Below, piece by piece: positions 35,767 to 47,631 of a DNA stretch of 64,000 bases. Origin of the DNA: Spironucleus salmonicida (taxonomy: Eukaryota > Fornicata > Diplomonadida > Hexamitidae). The notes beneath the pieces are model-generated. The model was not told where the DNA came from, searched no databases, and saw only the letters and a list, made by a program, of their open reading frames with translations. The stretch is from the NCBI GenBank assembly GCA_000497125.2, contig CM035316.1:70001-134000 (forward strand), written 5' to 3'. The first letter of the stretch is position 1. Every line of letters starts with the position of its first letter. A program made the translations under genes and the position numbers.

Positions 35767-38232
35767 TCACTTTTTAATTACTTTTTCTAGATCTGGCTTC
35801 AACTCCTTCGCACGCTGTTCAATCTACTCTATACCGTATGACCGTAACGCCGAAAATGAAGACAACCTTCCGCTTTCCTTTGGTGCGAATGTTTGCGCTG
35901 TAAAAGTTGTAGGAACTTTTGGGCGGTAAAACTGTTTTTCAAATGCCAATTTCTCCTTCTACAGATCAATATTTTTATTGTAAATAATACGAACTGACGC
36001 TTATGATTGCGGCCGAGGAGGTAGTGATTTTCTATATACAAGGCCGTTTAATGCTTACTACTGTTACTCTGCTGTTCGCTTTGGTTTAATTTCCTATTTT
36101 ACAGTGTTACTGGCTATAACTGATTAATTTACACGTTAGAATTAGCTTTATTTCACTTAAGTTACCTCACGTGGCCTCAGAATTGCTGTGCTTTTAACTA
36201 TGCTATCTTTTTTGGTTTTTGCAAGTGGCTTTTAATTCTTTACCGATATAATTCCTAATTATTTTTTCATTAATTATGAGAATAACTTGGAATCAACTGT
36301 TTTCTTCTTTGATTTAAATTGTTTAAAAACATCTATATCCTCATCGGAGTCATCTGAATCAGAAAACCCTGGCTCCTGAATATTTAAACTATCAATATCA
36401 TAAATTTCGTCTTTATAACCTTCAACAAAATAAACTAAGTGTTCAGCAAGGTTTTCACCCCCCTCTCTTAGAATATTTTGTGTGAGAATTCTCTGTGTTT
36501 TATAATTTTAATTTGGGCTTACATCCTAAGTTTTGATCTGTTATACATCAAAATCATCTTGAAAACTAGAATTAGAATCTGAACATACATTATTTATGAT
36601 ATCACATTAAATATTAGATTTTAAAGCTCTATGAAATGAACACTCTATACAAAATGAATACGGTATTAAGTATTTTTTTTATGTTACTACTCTACCTGTA
36701 TTTTCTTTTCCCTTACTCACACCAAAATTACAGTCACTATAATTAAAAATAGGGCTCTTCTTCATTAAACCAGCAAAATATCCACAAACAGAAGTGGAAT
36801 ATGCGAACATATTGTTCTTTTTAAAATGACCATGAATATCAATATACAACTAAATTATACCACCTTAATCTATTATTTCTTATAGCACCTAATGAACGGC
36901 AAAAATACATGGTGTCATTGCCTATGTTGAACTGTTCCATTTTCTATTAAGGTCAAAGCCTGCATAATTACATCTATAATTACCTAGAATAACACCGTCT
37001 GGGTTGAGCATTGGAATAATTTTAATAATATAATTTTACCTTATTAAAATAGCTTTGGAAGATTGAGATAAAATATAATTTAAAAACCCTTCCATGATAT
37101 AAGATGATTAAGTTTCACCAGGATGAATTCTAGCGGTTACAAAAATAATTTTTCGTTATTTTATTGGGACTGAATCTTCAGACTCTTTTGCAGTTATGGT
37201 TAATAAATCTATATCATTTTGTAGAATTGATTTTTAAATAATTTTATGCATGAAAAGATAATTTGGTTGCTATACTGAATAATTTTATATAATTGAGTTA
37301 ATTTTTAGTTATTATTACATATAATTATAGGGAAAATGCTATGCTACTATGTATTTTCCTTAATTTTTTGGGGTAAACTAAAAGAACAATGAAGAATACT
37401 TATACATTAGATTTGTCTTATCCTCTATATATTAACTATTTGGGCCGTATGTTATATTCTACCCAACAGTCTCCCATCCTTTTCCATCAGAAAATAAAAT
37501 TTGCATACCATTATTATAACTAGATCTTCGCTTTACAAAATTAGCAATTATAAAGCTATATTATACCCCGGGCATAACATTATCCATTTAAAAATAAAAC
37601 CACTAACTATGACTTGTACTATTGCTATCACTTTATATAAGAAGATAATAAACTTAATCCCAAGGATAAAACTCAGTAATACTTCGATTTACACCGTCCA
37701 ATGTTACTGAATCTGTCTTTGTCTCAACAACATAATTCTCATGATCTGGTAATAATTTTTGTGCTATATTTGTTGAGCAGATCTTGACTCTTGATGCAGA
37801 AAATAGATTTCCACTCTCAAATCTTGATTCAAACTGTAAATTTGTTGAGTGACGGTTATAATTCCCAGTATCATTCATGTATACAATAAATTATTATTTT
37901 GTGTTAAGAATCGTTTTAATAAGAGTAGATGGTTAGAAAAATTAGCATGAGCACTAACATATACAAGTAGGCTTTGACTAAAAGTTAGATTTCATTTGTA
38001 CCCCTTCTGTATGAGGAACATATATATTAAAATTATTTGACGTCTTAATATCTTTCTACTATGGACCTAAACCATAGTATAGTGGCGGAGGTTCTGGCAT
38101 CTTAATTTTACTTTTATGCATAGCAACTACCTCATCAAATTTATTAATATTGGCCAGTGTAACTTATCGAAGAAGTTCAGAGCCGTCTATAGAATCGGTA
38201 CCTTCTGATATAGATGTTGAAAATCCATACAT
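35767..38232 (-). CDS. cytosolic carboxypeptidase (M14, CCP/AGBL family)
   Basis: 821 residues. The CCP N-domain ([26 protein letters not shown]) precedes the zinc peptidase: [20 protein letters not shown] (zinc ligands H370 and E373), [30 protein letters not shown] (third ligand H467) and CIECSFHR (general-base E530). These are the M14D/Nna1 signatures. CCPs remove glutamate from tubulin tails, fitting a flagellated cell. The C-terminal 250 residues are a charged, low-complexity extension ([12 protein letters not shown]) and a basic coil. Complete and intron-free; the strongest large enzyme call in the window. Ends AAG-TGA. Confidence 0.93.
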
Positions 38233-38333
38233 TTTTTAACAAACTATGAGATTTATATATTCAAAATATTGTAGTCTAAAGAAAAATTTGATAAAGTAAA
38301 TTAATATATTATAATAGATTGCATTTAAACTAA

Positions 38334-38801
38334 ATGCGTAACTGGAGATAAAGAACATAATTCTCAACACCAGTAGACTGCGATGTCGCTAGAGAACTAG
38401 GCACTATCAATACCTTTCATAGAAGATAATAATTTAAAAATATGATAAGTTCACGTTAGCAAGAAATTGATATTGAATACTTAAACGATTATAATCATCA
38501 TATTGACCAGTATCACGTTACAGTGCTTCAACGCTATAATGAAAAACTTATGATGCAAATCAAAGATGCCTACACCCAAAATTAGGCATTATTTTTAACT
38601 GAAATAGATTACAACCCTTGTCACACTATTCCATAGCAAATATAGAAATAACCAGATAGCGATTTTTTTGCCAAAATCCCAGAAACCTTGGGCAGAATCT
38701 ATTTTAGCGCCAAAAAATAAAGAGTATCTCAGAAAACGATCAGGAAAATCATTCCTATCCGCTACTGCAAGCTAGAGCCTACGGTTCTGTTTAGAAAGTG
38801 A
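38334..38801 (+). CDS. unknown protein, 155 aa
   Basis: MRNWRQRTQFSTPVDCDVAR to CKLEPTVLFRK, ending AAG-TGA. The central helix ISSRQQEIDIEYLNDYNHHI is followed by helical and basic segments. No recognised motif. Convergent with the next gene (11 bp between stops). Confidence 0.7.
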
Positions 38802-38812
38802 ATATTAGCATC

Positions 38813-39361
38813 TCACTACAAGAATTAATCTAGTAAATCCAGGCTTCCTACGATAGCATCCAAGTTTATCTTGCTAGCGCGAACCGTGTCCTCCTTGCTC
38901 TTCGTGGAATAAGACTTTTTGACAACAATGCTCTTCCTGCAGTTCTTATCAACGAATTTCTCAAGTACTTTTTGCATTTTGAAGTAGCAGGATGCCCAAA
39001 ATTTTTGGTCGTGTAGTGAAAACTCCTGTTTGAGCTCTTTGATGACGTCTTGGAACTCGAGGTACACAGCTGACTGCGGCGAGCCCGTCACGAAGCGCTT
39101 CTGGAGCCTGGCCTCTGTCTCTATGCACAACTCTTCCTGGATTTAAATGTTTGGATCCACCTTGACAACGTGCTTTTGGAGAATGTTGTTGATGTATTTT
39201 CTAGTGTAAATGGGCGTTTGGTGGGTCGCAGTTGCGCTGAGCTTCACGTACTTCTTCATATCTTTTTCGTCTGGAAGGCTAATATCCTCCAGATTCTTGA
39301 TATTTTTTTCAAATAGTGTGTTGTAGATCGTTAGCAATATTTAATTGTTATCTTTGGACAT
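38813..39361 (-). CDS. unknown helical protein, 182 aa
   Basis: MSKDNNQILLTIYNTLFEKN to SLDLLDQFLQ. All-helical composition with a Lys/Ser-rich segment (KSIVVKKSYSTKSKEDTVR). It is among the GC-richest genes here and uses few TAR codons (only near the start, middle and last two Gln), as does the Sec20-like gene. Function unknown. Its start ATG is adjacent to a plus-strand ATG at 39363, one reason the latter is not taken as a start. Confidence 0.75.
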
Positions 39362-39407
39362 TATGGCTGAAATAAAATTATTATATATAAATATTAATCC
39401 GCTCAAA

Positions 39408-39983
39408 ATGTCATTCACATCTTCAGAAAGTTCTTCTCCATTTTCATCTAAAAAAGACTACTCAACAATTGAAAATGACCTTTCTTCATTGTCTAAGAAA
39501 GTATCATCAATAAATTCTTCATTTTTGACAGACTCTACGTTGCCACTTAATGTATCAATTACTTAATCTAGCCGGACATAGCCTGAAAAATATCAGTATA
39601 AGCAAATGCAATAAGAAATGCGAAATAAGTTCTAAAATTAAGGATAATTAAGCAATTCTGAGTAAATATAACATTTCGCTGTCCCGTAATATTATTAATA
39701 AAAATATGCAACCCCATAATCAATAGCCTCTCAGCAACAAAATGAACATAATTACTAAAGACAGTAACCATAACAATAATTACGTTAGCAGTAAACACAA
39801 CCGCCTAATTAGTTTTCTCAATAATAATATACGCCTGAATTTGAGAGAATTAGAATATTAATGAATTAACTAAGAAAAGCAAATTAATAAGGTCTTATCG
39901 AGGCAGGAATTTTTAATGTCCAGTATAAAGAGCTGAAATAGTTATACTATGAAGCTTTATAGGACGTTATTGGCCAACAGTGA
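39408..39983 (+). CDS. Gln-rich unknown protein, 191 aa
   Basis: MSFTSSESSSPFSSKKDYST to EALQDVIGQQ. Ser-rich N-terminus, then a Gln-rich middle (YQRQQPQQQLRQQQTQPPNQ) and a short helical C-terminus (FERIRILMNQLRKANQQGLI; NVQYKELKQLYYEALQ). The start follows CTCAAA and gives a normal 46-bp divergent spacer. An in-frame ATG at 39363 would abut the opposite gene's start. No family recognised; disordered. Confidence 0.65.
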
Positions 39984-39996
39984 AAAATAACTTATG

Positions 39997-40449
39997 TCAC
40001 ACATCCCAGAAACCGCTCTTGTCTAAATTTCCCTTTAAATGCACCTAAACTTGATCAAATCCAAATGAGTTAATATATTTAGTTAAAACTTCCACAATGT
40101 CATCATTTTGATCTTGTATATCTAAGCATAAACTAACAATTCCATTATTATTAAACATAGCGGCGAAGCCAACGATCTCGAACGTAATTTTATTGATCAC
40201 TGTAAGCAATATAAATGGGGCTGTTGATTTATAGGAATTTAAAATCTGTATAAATGCAGCTCTTTTGTCTTCGGGGGGTTAAATAAATTTTTAAAAGACT
40301 TCAGAGTCTACAAAATCGTCAAATTTAAGATAATCAAGTTAAATAACTGGTCTTAAGAAGTAATTACAAGTATGTAAAATAGAAGGTAGCTAAATATGAA
40401 TCTCCTCATGATCTGGGGGAAGCTAGAACATTTTTTCGATTAAGTACAT
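39997..40449 (-). CDS. possible GNAT-like acetyltransferase, 150 aa
   Basis: The order of elements resembles a GNAT fold: NYFLRPVIQLDYLKFDDFVD (beta1/alpha1), KITFEIVGFAAMFNNNGIVS (beta2-beta4), DDIVEVLTKYINSFGFDQVQ (alpha3), VHLKGNLDKSGFWDV (beta5 N-x-x-S-x-F-like). The classical acetyl-CoA pyrophosphate loop Q/R-x-x-G-x-G/A is not evident, so it may be degenerate or a different fold. 150 residues is near the minimum for GNATs. 13 bp from the convergent 39408 gene. Confidence 0.4.
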
Positions 40450-40480
40450 ATATTATATAATAATTATAGTAGATAAACTT

Positions 40481-41860
40481 TCACTTTTTCGTTAAATCAA
40501 TATTCCATAGTGTTTTCCATTTACCAATAGCAAATTTTCTAATCTCCGTTTATTTCCTTTTTCCGCACTTAAATCCCTCCCCGTACGTCTTTATATCCTT
40601 ATATAAATAATACCAACAGCCTGGACAATAAAATTTTAAATCATCGCCAATTTAATCTGCTTTCAATCCTAAACAATTAGGGTGGAACCATCCATCACTA
40701 GCAAACATACACTTTTCACCATTTTCACATTATACCATCGTCTCATCGTCCGTATTATTCTTACAATAACAGTATACATCATGCTGTGGAATTTCTTATA
40801 GATCTGGTTACTTAGCCTCACTAGGTTCTAAAGTACCAAAAACTTCATCCTCAATATGTGCCTATTCTGCAACATTTGGTGTACTGATAGTTGAGCTTAA
40901 CATTGACAGGTCGCTCTCTTCGTCATAGTTCTCTTAGAAGCATGGGAATGTAGCATATTGTAAGAATTCTCCAATAAATGCTTAAATTTCATTAGTTTTG
41001 TGTTCTTTTTCTAAAATTTCTTGTGCCCTTTTTGCAGCTATTTCTAACTGTTATTGCATTTCGTTTAGGGCTTGACGATGATCGCAATTTTATAAATTTT
41101 TGGGCTTAAAGGGTGGAAACCTGTTGAGTTCGTCTTTGAGTTCTGATGTTATTTCTGCGAATGCAGACAGAACTGTTTCAACTTGATCGTAGTTAAATTC
41201 TTAGCTAGGTTATGATGTTAAAATTGCATTTCGCTAATCTTTGAACTTTTAAAAATTTATGCCCTCAACGAGAAGCGTCATTGTACCTGCTGGAGCAGAT
41301 TAAGATAAAAGTTAAGCAACTTAACTAGCGTATGTTGTATCTACTGGTAGTACCGAACGATTCCCATGAACCCCACTGCATGATGCATATCGAGCATTAA
41401 GAAGTAGATCTGAGCGTTCAAAAGGCAACTCGTTCGAGTCGTCTTCTCCGACTTAAAATAATTGTGAGGAAACCATTCTATTAACTGGTTATTATTCTAG
41501 AAGAAGTCTCATCCCTAGGGCGTTTCTTTACCACCGTAATTCTTAAAGGGCAGCAAATGCATGATTTATTTTCTCTTATTATGTTGAAAGTAAAAAAGAA
41601 AGTCTTTGCTTAATTAAGGTAGGCTGCAATTGTGTATTCTATTTCTATGCTTATTTAATCATTCCGTCAATTTCATTTTCAAGGCGTTTTGTTGTGTTTG
41701 AAAGATGATTAATATGATGAAAATGTTTGAGTGTATAAGGGAATATTAATGCTGAATTTTTACCAAATATTTCAGTAAACGAATTATATTAAATAAGTGA
41801 TAGACTATTTTAAATATATTTTAAAGTCGATACCTTTTGTTGAGGTTAACGACGTGACAT
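40481..41860 (-). CDS. ING-type PHD-finger protein, 459 aa
   Basis: N-terminal helical region with coiled-coil potential (LKHFHHINHLSNTTKRLENE), a variable centre, a helical EMQQQLEIAAKRAQEILEKE segment, an acidic stretch, then a PHD finger at about 361-413: VYCYCKNNTDDETMVQCENG, KCMFASDGWFHPNCLGL, FYCPGCWYY. The C-Y-C, M-V-x-C-E-N, G-W-F-H-x-x-C-x-G-L and Y-C-P-x-C elements match the ING-family finger, which reads H3K4 methylation in acetyltransferase complexes. A 50-residue basic tail follows. The start follows TAAGT. The general PHD call is firm; ING orthology is inferred. Confidence 0.85.
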
Positions 41861-41922
41861 ACTTATTGAATGGAAAGAAAAATATATAATCAATTATATA
41901 AAATTATACCATTCTCACTATT

Positions 41923-42465
41923 TCAAAATAATTACGGTTATCCGAATGTTATATTATCTAGCGTTATAATACTTACCTACACATTTTTCTATATTTATTA
42001 TCTAATAAATTTTGGTTGGATGCATTTTTACTTTTAATAAACTTTGACATCAGCATTTAAGTAAATATTTTATTTAATGCAATTATATTTAGCGACTTAG
42101 TTTAGGTTTACTTTTGCATAGTTTTACTACTTCAGCATACAAAATTAGGGTAAAACTGTTAAATTTTAGGGTTATTATTTTTAGGGTTTAATTTTACTTT
42201 TTTTACTTTATAAAATATTTATATTTGGGAGTTGCTATCTTAGTTCTTTTATTTATTAATAATTTTATGTGACAACCGCTGAATCTTCAATAGTGCTTGT
42301 AGTTAAATTATTATTTATCTTTTATTTAATATTATCTTCTATAAAAATATCATTCTATAATTCAAATTATTATGGCTAAGACCAATCAATCTTTTTATGT
42401 GCGGCTTTGCCTAAATCTTTTAAAAAGAATTCCTCAACATAAACGGAGTTAGATTAGGCTTTCAT
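41923..42465 (-). CDS. unknown Gln-rich protein, 180 aa
   Basis: MKAQSNSVYVEEFFLKDLGK to LDNITFGQPQLF. The N-terminal third is helical and acidic/basic mixed (KAAHKKIDWSQPQQFELQND). The rest is Gln/Lys-rich with KIKPQKQQPQNLTVLPQF. The CCCTAA words at 42140-42195 that look telomeric are Pro-Gln codons in this frame. No domain recognised. Confidence 0.65.
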
Positions 42466-42666
42466 TTTAAATTCTGAGAACAATTTAATAGTAACAAATA
42501 ATATATTCTTATTTTTATTCAATTTTATTATTAAAATTTATATATCAAATTTATAAATACATTTGCCAAGCAAACCCAACTTATAACTATTAAATAGCTT
42601 AAAATATTGAAGAATAGATAAACCATTTTATAAATATAAATAATCTTTTAATATTCTTACTAATAT
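42466..42666. other. spacer between minus-strand gene and tRNA
   Basis: 201 bp, AT-rich, with no frame that does not run through the tRNA. It carries the upstream flank of the tRNA-Trp gene; no element is certain. Confidence 0.5.
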
Positions 42667-42739
42667 GGGGCCATAGCTCAGTTGGCAGAGCATTCGACTC
42701 CAGATCGAACGGTCATGGGTTCGACTCCTGTTGGCCTCA
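42667..42739 (+). tRNA. tRNA-Trp (CCA anticodon)
   Basis: A 73-nt cloverleaf: acceptor GGGGCCA pairing with TGGCCTC (one G-T wobble), discriminator A, D-arm GCTC/GAGC, anticodon stem TTCGA/TCGAA around loop CTCCAGA (anticodon CCA, 42701-42703), T-loop TTCGACT. No CCA end is encoded, as expected for a nuclear gene. Internal A box at 42674-42685 and B box at 42718-42728. It reads UGG only, consistent with UGA remaining a stop. No intron. The next gene's start is 28 bp downstream. Confidence 0.95.
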
Positions 42740-42745
42740 TTTTTT
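42740..42745 (+). terminator. RNA polymerase III T6 terminator
   Basis: Six consecutive T residues directly after the tRNA discriminator base, the usual Pol III stop. It lies within the 28-bp spacer to the nucleoporin gene. Confidence 0.85.
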
Positions 42746-42767
42746 GAGTAACTCCCACTTTACCAAA

Positions 42768-43772
42768 ATGATCAATGAAGGACAGTATAATGAACCAGTC
42801 TAAAAATAAAATTAGCAAACTATTTTCTAATCATTTTTCTCAAAAAATAAGTCATCACCAATGCAATAATAACTAACCCGAGTTAATGTTTAGCAAACAT
42901 CGATTAAACCTGAATATGTAGTTTTGCCATAGAAGTTAATAGCAGCATATTCAAATGATTTCTAGCTTAATATATCTCCAAATCCGGAAAATATAAGCTA
43001 GTCACCTCACTTGATTGCAATGGAAATGGAAAATTTACGAAAACAAAGAGCTGAGTCATAAAGCATCGCCTCTGTAGCTATTATTAATACCAGATTAAGA
43101 GAGTAGGATACGAAGCTAGATGATTTAAAGAAACTTATTTAGGATATGTCTAAATAAATTAAAGAATTGAAAAGTGAACTTTCAGAAGTAAGAAATATTA
43201 AGTAATAGCAATCAATAATTAAATCTGAACCTATTAAACCTGCATTTGGTGAGGCACCTCCGCAAATTCAGCAAACTAAAACTTAATTGGTAGTAAAGGA
43301 TGATCCTACATAATAGGCAAACTAATAATAAGTATCTAATCCATTTTAAACAGATAAATAATAAGATGTCACCTAAAAAGTAAACTTTGGATAACTATAA
43401 CCTGCTACAGAATCTTAATCGTCATTTAAATTTAGAAACTAATCTTAAGATTCTATTTAACAATAAGCAGTTTCTGCACCTATTGTTTAGGCAGCTCCTT
43501 AATTTGGCTAGTAACAAGTATCATAACCTTAGTTTGAATAGGCGGTTTCTAAATTTAGTTTCTAAACAAATGAAAAACCTAAAGAAGAAAAACCTACATT
43601 TACTTTCGGGGCTAACGAAATATCTAAACCCTAATCAACTGCTGGATTTTAACCTTTTGGTGCACCTGCTGCTGGTTTTGGGTAGTCAACTGCATAACCT
43701 CTTTAGTTTGGTTAAACAACTGGTACAAATCCATTTGATTAGTTATTCTCAGGAAATAAAAATAAGTAATGA
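42768..43772 (+). CDS. FG-repeat nucleoporin
   Basis: 334 residues. Residues 85-150 form a coiled coil (EMENLRKQRAESQSIASVAI; DTKLDDLKKLIQDMSKQIKE). From about 160 on are scattered FG motifs: AFGEAP, NFGQLQ, QFGQQQ, KFSF, FTFGAN, PFGAPAAGFGQ, LQFGQTTG, ending in NPFDQLFSGNKNKQ. The coiled coil plus GLFG/FxFG-type repeats in a Gln-rich matrix indicate a nuclear-pore channel protein (Nup58/Nup42-like size). Which nucleoporin is unclear. The start follows TTTACCAAA. Confidence 0.8.
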
Positions 43773-43822
43773 AAAAATATTAATTATATATATTGATTAA
43801 ATGTATATTTTTTAATTATCAA

Positions 43823-44344
43823 ATGGCTGATCTTTTTATTATTGGGTAAATTATAAAAGGAGTATAATTTACTGAATAAAAATTAAGTTGTTAATGGTCT
43901 ATTTCCACAGGAATTGGATGGTCACATTGCAATGGTGATCGAGAAGGATAATCTAGCTTTGATTAACCAGCTGATAAATACTATGATGGATTTATATTCT
44001 CTCTTCCAATGGAAGTTCATTTTCAAACAATAACTATGTCATAATGGCCTGAAATTCAGCTTTAATTATTCACATAGGATAAGAAGAAATAAAAATAATT
44101 AATTGCACAAGGATCTTGTTTTGTACCATTTTAAAAAGGCAACCATGAACTAAAAGTCCAATGTTGGAAACATTGTAAAGATAAAGCATATATTGAAGGA
44201 TCTTTAGGTACTCCATAAGATGGGTCAATTACTGGAGGCCCTGCTCCAAATTAAATTACTGAACCAAGTGGTTATGTATTGATAGAGTTAAATGTTTGCA
44301 CCAATGGATTTGCTGAGCGCGGTATTGGTGCATCAAATGAGTGA
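43823..44344 (+). CDS. B9 domain protein, B9D2-like
   Basis: 173 residues, the normal length of B9D2. The entire protein is one B9 (C2-like) domain: MADLFIIGQIIKGVQF, KLSCQWSISTGIGWSHCNGD, GQSSFDQ, FIFSLPMEVHFQTITMSQWP, EIQLQLFTQD, FVPFQKGNHELKVQCWKH, and the closing SGYVLIELNVCTNGFAERGI. B9D1, B9D2 and MKS1 form the ciliary transition-zone gate at the base of cilia. TAR encodes about 14 of 18 Gln, in a protein whose ends match the family exactly. Start after ATTATCAA; stop GAG-TGA followed by AGTGA. Confidence 0.93.
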
Positions 44345-44551
44345 GAAATACTTTTTACGCAAAAAATTAATTAAAATTAACTAATAATTATTTATACTTG
44401 TATAAGAAGAAAGAATAATAACAAAGAAGTGGAAAAATTTAAATTTCACGATAGGACGGTTTAATTATAATTACTATTTAGTTAAGTGATAAAACATATA
44501 AAATTACGCTAATTTTTGGATTGGCTGACAACCCTTTTCCGCTCCGCAAAA
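44345..44551. other. spacer, 207 bp
   Basis: AT-rich with no convincing frame. The last 20 bp, before the zinc-finger gene, are the most GC-rich part. Nothing else seen. Confidence 0.4.
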
Positions 44552-45322
44552 ATGGAGAATGATTATAATAATGAGCATAATTGGGAGAATCATGATAATG
44601 ATGAAAACTACGAGCCCTAATAACATGATTAAAATAGCTAAGAAAGTGTACATGATAGTTCTTCATCATATTCTGAGGAAAACTCGCAAAATGATTCAAC
44701 AAGATACTAATGTGAGTATTGTGGCCGAGGTTTTTCTAGAAGCAATCATTACTAGAAACATTTGGATCGCCATAAGTAAATGAATTCAGCATACACTTCA
44801 ACTTCGTAGCCTCCAAATGTTATTCATTCTATACCTGATCCAAGATATTCTACCTAGCATGAATAAACTTAATAAAAATAGATAACAATTCCTAACTAGT
44901 CATTTTCTTGTAACCAATGTAGATAGTGTTTCTAAACTCCTGATTAATTAATGTAGCATGTCAGATACTAACATTCCAATATTTATACTTGTCCTATTTG
45001 CTAGAAACAATTTAAGCAGAAATATCATCTGTAATCACATATGGCACAGCACACTGGATAAAAGAACTTTGCTTGCCCAATTTGTGAAAAAGGATTTGCA
45101 AGAAAAGATACTCTAGAAGTTCATCTGAGAGTTCATTCTGATGATCGTCATTTTGAATGTGAGGTGTGTGGAAGTAAATTTAAGTAAAAGGGCCACCTTA
45201 CTAGACATATGAATGTACACCTTGAAAGAATTAATGTTTAATGTGAGTTATGTGGGAAATAATTTTTTAGAATGGACTAATATAATAATCATATGAAGAG
45301 ATAACATCTTAATTAAGAGTGA
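44552..45322 (+). CDS. C2H2 zinc-finger protein, six fingers
   Basis: 256 residues. An acidic Asn/Asp/Glu-rich N-terminus (50 residues) precedes six C2H2 fingers at about 53, 120, 146, 174, 203 and 230: CEYCGRGFSRSNHYQKHLDR-H, CNQCRQCFQTPDQLMQHVRY-QH, CPICQKQFKQKYHLQSHMAQ-H, CPICEKGFARKDTLEVHLRV-H, CEVCGSKFKQKGHLTRHMNV-H, CELCGKQFFRMDQYNNHMKR-QH. Fingers 3 to 6 are linked in TFIIIA/Kruppel style. It probably binds DNA, or 5S RNA if TFIIIA-like (TFIIIA has nine fingers), so a general transcription-factor call is safer. Confidence 0.9.
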
Positions 45323-45431
45323 AGTAATACCAACTTTATATTAATGATTAGATGTAATGAATTTCTTAATGCTTTACCTCAATATCAATTATAATTATAT
45401 AATAATATAGAAGTAATGAACTCATTCCTTA

Positions 45432-45740
45432 ATGCCTACAACAAAATTAAAACAAGATTTAGCCTATAAAAATTTAAAGGTTTCTCCAGATTATATATCT
45501 AAAATTAATCACTTACACTGTATAGCTATTAACTGTAAAACTTATTCATCGCAATATAATTATGAGCTTAAATAATTTGCTTTAAGCTGTTAAACTAAAC
45601 TTCATCCATCTATAAAGCATTTAATATGTAAAAATTGCTACTTTTCCTTATTTGATTGTAAGAGGCGTGTAGAGGATAATAAAATAGTTTGTGTATGTGA
45701 AAAATGTTAGTATAGAATGACGATTTGTACCGTATAGTGA
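45432..45740 (+). CDS. RNase P/MRP subunit, Rpp21/Rpr2/Snm1 family
   Basis: 102 residues. The helix YISKINHLHCIA is followed by the signature LHPSIKHLICKNC (the 'R/K-x-x-P-x-x-K-x-x-x-C-K-x-C' element) and a second knuckle CVCEKC. A zinc ribbon with C66/C69 and C89/C92 results. Rpp21/Rpr2 proteins bind RNase P RNA and assist tRNA 5'-end maturation. Short length is typical. The stop is TAG-TGA, with AGTAAA just downstream. The start at 45432 is preferred over an out-of-frame ATG at 45418. Confidence 0.75.
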
Positions 45741-45789
45741 GTAAATAAAAAATTTATATATAATATAAATAATATAATACGTTTTTCAA

Positions 45790-47583
45790 ATGATTAAAGT
45801 TAAAGTAATTTCTGTAGTCTCAATTTTCGCATTACTTGGATTGATTTTATTACAGTAACTTTTACTTAACTACGATATTTATAATTCTATTACTGAGGTA
45901 TTTGTTATTATTGATAAAGTTTAATTAATTAAAATTTTTGTTCTTGCTACTGGGTTTGCAATTCTTATGCTTATATTTTGCACATATATGCTTTTACAGT
46001 TTCCATAACTTAGTATTACAGTACTTAAGAGGTCATTCTCTAAAAATGTTAATAGTTTAATATCAAATATATTTAAGATTTATTAGTCAATTGGAGCAAC
46101 GGATATGGGAGATTCTGCCTTTACTTAAACAATTGCACTTGGCGTATCAATCACAGCTATTAATATCATTCATATTATTATTTAATATTTTTTGGACTAG
46201 CTTAAAGAAGATATTTAACTTATCGCAATCCAGTAAGATAAAGAATCTTTTGTATTAAAAAAGCAAGTTAAAGTAAATTTTTACTTACTTGCTAAGTCTA
46301 TCATTGCTTCCTTTATAATGTAATTCTTTATAATAAAATAATTTGAACTTAGCCTTAATATGTTAAGCAACTTTGATGCCACACAAATTTATTTAAGAGG
46401 ATCTACTTTTGTTTTTTGGGACTTAATTTTTAACTTATTTATACTTATTATTAAGTATTTGAATAGTTTATCTTATTATACCAATACTGCAAAATTATAA
46501 GAGAAATAATTTATAGGATTACTAATTATATTTGTATGCTAGTTATCTCAACTTATTTATTACATGTTAATTTTTATTAATACATTATCGTAGATTTATC
46601 GATCTAAAGATATAATCGGCAATTCTATATAAATTGACATGAAGACAAAAAAACTACTTTAAGCTCTATTATTTTCTGAGATATTAGATTTTATATAAAA
46701 TATAAGAGAACTGAATAAATCATTTTAATAGTTGGTACTCAATTATAAAACTATTAGGAACTTAGATGACTTTCCGATTCCTACTTACGAATAGTTATAT
46801 GATTGTTCAGAATAAGAAGTTAACGCAAATGTAGAATATTATGTCGGTGAGGCAATATGTACCATTTGTATGGATACGATGAACTTAATTGTTGAACCAT
46901 AATCAGTACGAATACTATAATGTGAACATTGTTATCACACTAGTTGCATTAGAAAATGGCTAGTGTAAGGAAATAGCACTTGTCCTGTCTGTAACAAAGA
47001 AGTATTTGCAAATATAGAGGAAAATTAAAAGTTAGCAGAATAGTAAGAAGAAGAATTAAATATGCGAATTAATGAGATATAGTCTTTTGGGGAAAATGAA
47101 GAGTAATCTTCAGAAAGCTTAGAATAATAAAGCTCATATTCTAGTGCTTCGCATTTAACAAATGATTATAATATCTCACCTATATTACTTCATGATTAAG
47201 AGTTAAATATTTAGTAAGAGATAGTGTAATAACCTATTCGGAAAAAGTAAAGGAGTAAACTTAGTTAAAAAATCAAGCAGGACATCACAATAAACCGATA
47301 ATTATTTTAACTATTAATAGATAATCCTGATCTGGAGTTAAATTTCTAGGACCCATAATTAAACTTACAACCAGAATAGAAGTAATAAAAATAAATATGC
47401 AGCATACCTATTATCATTGACGAAAATTAGTAGGATTTAAATTTAGAATAGTTTTTGTAGGCAATCGATGTCTCTGTAAATTAATATAAAACTGATCTCA
47501 CTTGTAAACAGTATTTATATGACAATCCTGATATCGAATTAGAACTTCTTTAACTGAAACGGATAAATAAAACATATGAATGA
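45790..47583 (+). CDS. multi-pass RING-H2 ubiquitin ligase-like protein
   Basis: 597 residues. The first 310 hold about six membrane segments (VISVVSIFALLGLILLQQLL; IFVLATGFAILMLIFCTYML; VFWDLILNLFILIIKYL-like). A RING-H2 finger at about 356-399 follows: CTIC, CEH-CYH-TSC, CPVC (C3H2C3 pattern with W in IRKWL). This layout (membrane bundle then RING-H2) is that of ER/endosomal E3 ligases such as Hrd1/gp78 and RNF types. The C-terminal 200 residues are Gln/Asn/Glu-rich and contain a repeated NPDLELN / NPDIELE phrase. Start after TTTTTCAA. Confidence 0.85.
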
Positions 47584-47631
47584 TATTATTATACTATTTT
47601 AAATTAAATTTATATTATAAAGATATACAAA

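Noticed and set aside
42130-42195. Telomere-like TTAGGG/TTTAGGG words
   Set aside because: On the minus strand they are Pro-Gln (CCC TAA) codons inside an open 180-codon frame; they are irregularly spaced and internal.
42363-42790. Long plus-strand frame running through the tRNA
   Set aside because: It crosses the tRNA-Trp gene and its terminator and is antisense to the 41923-42465 gene; chance opening.
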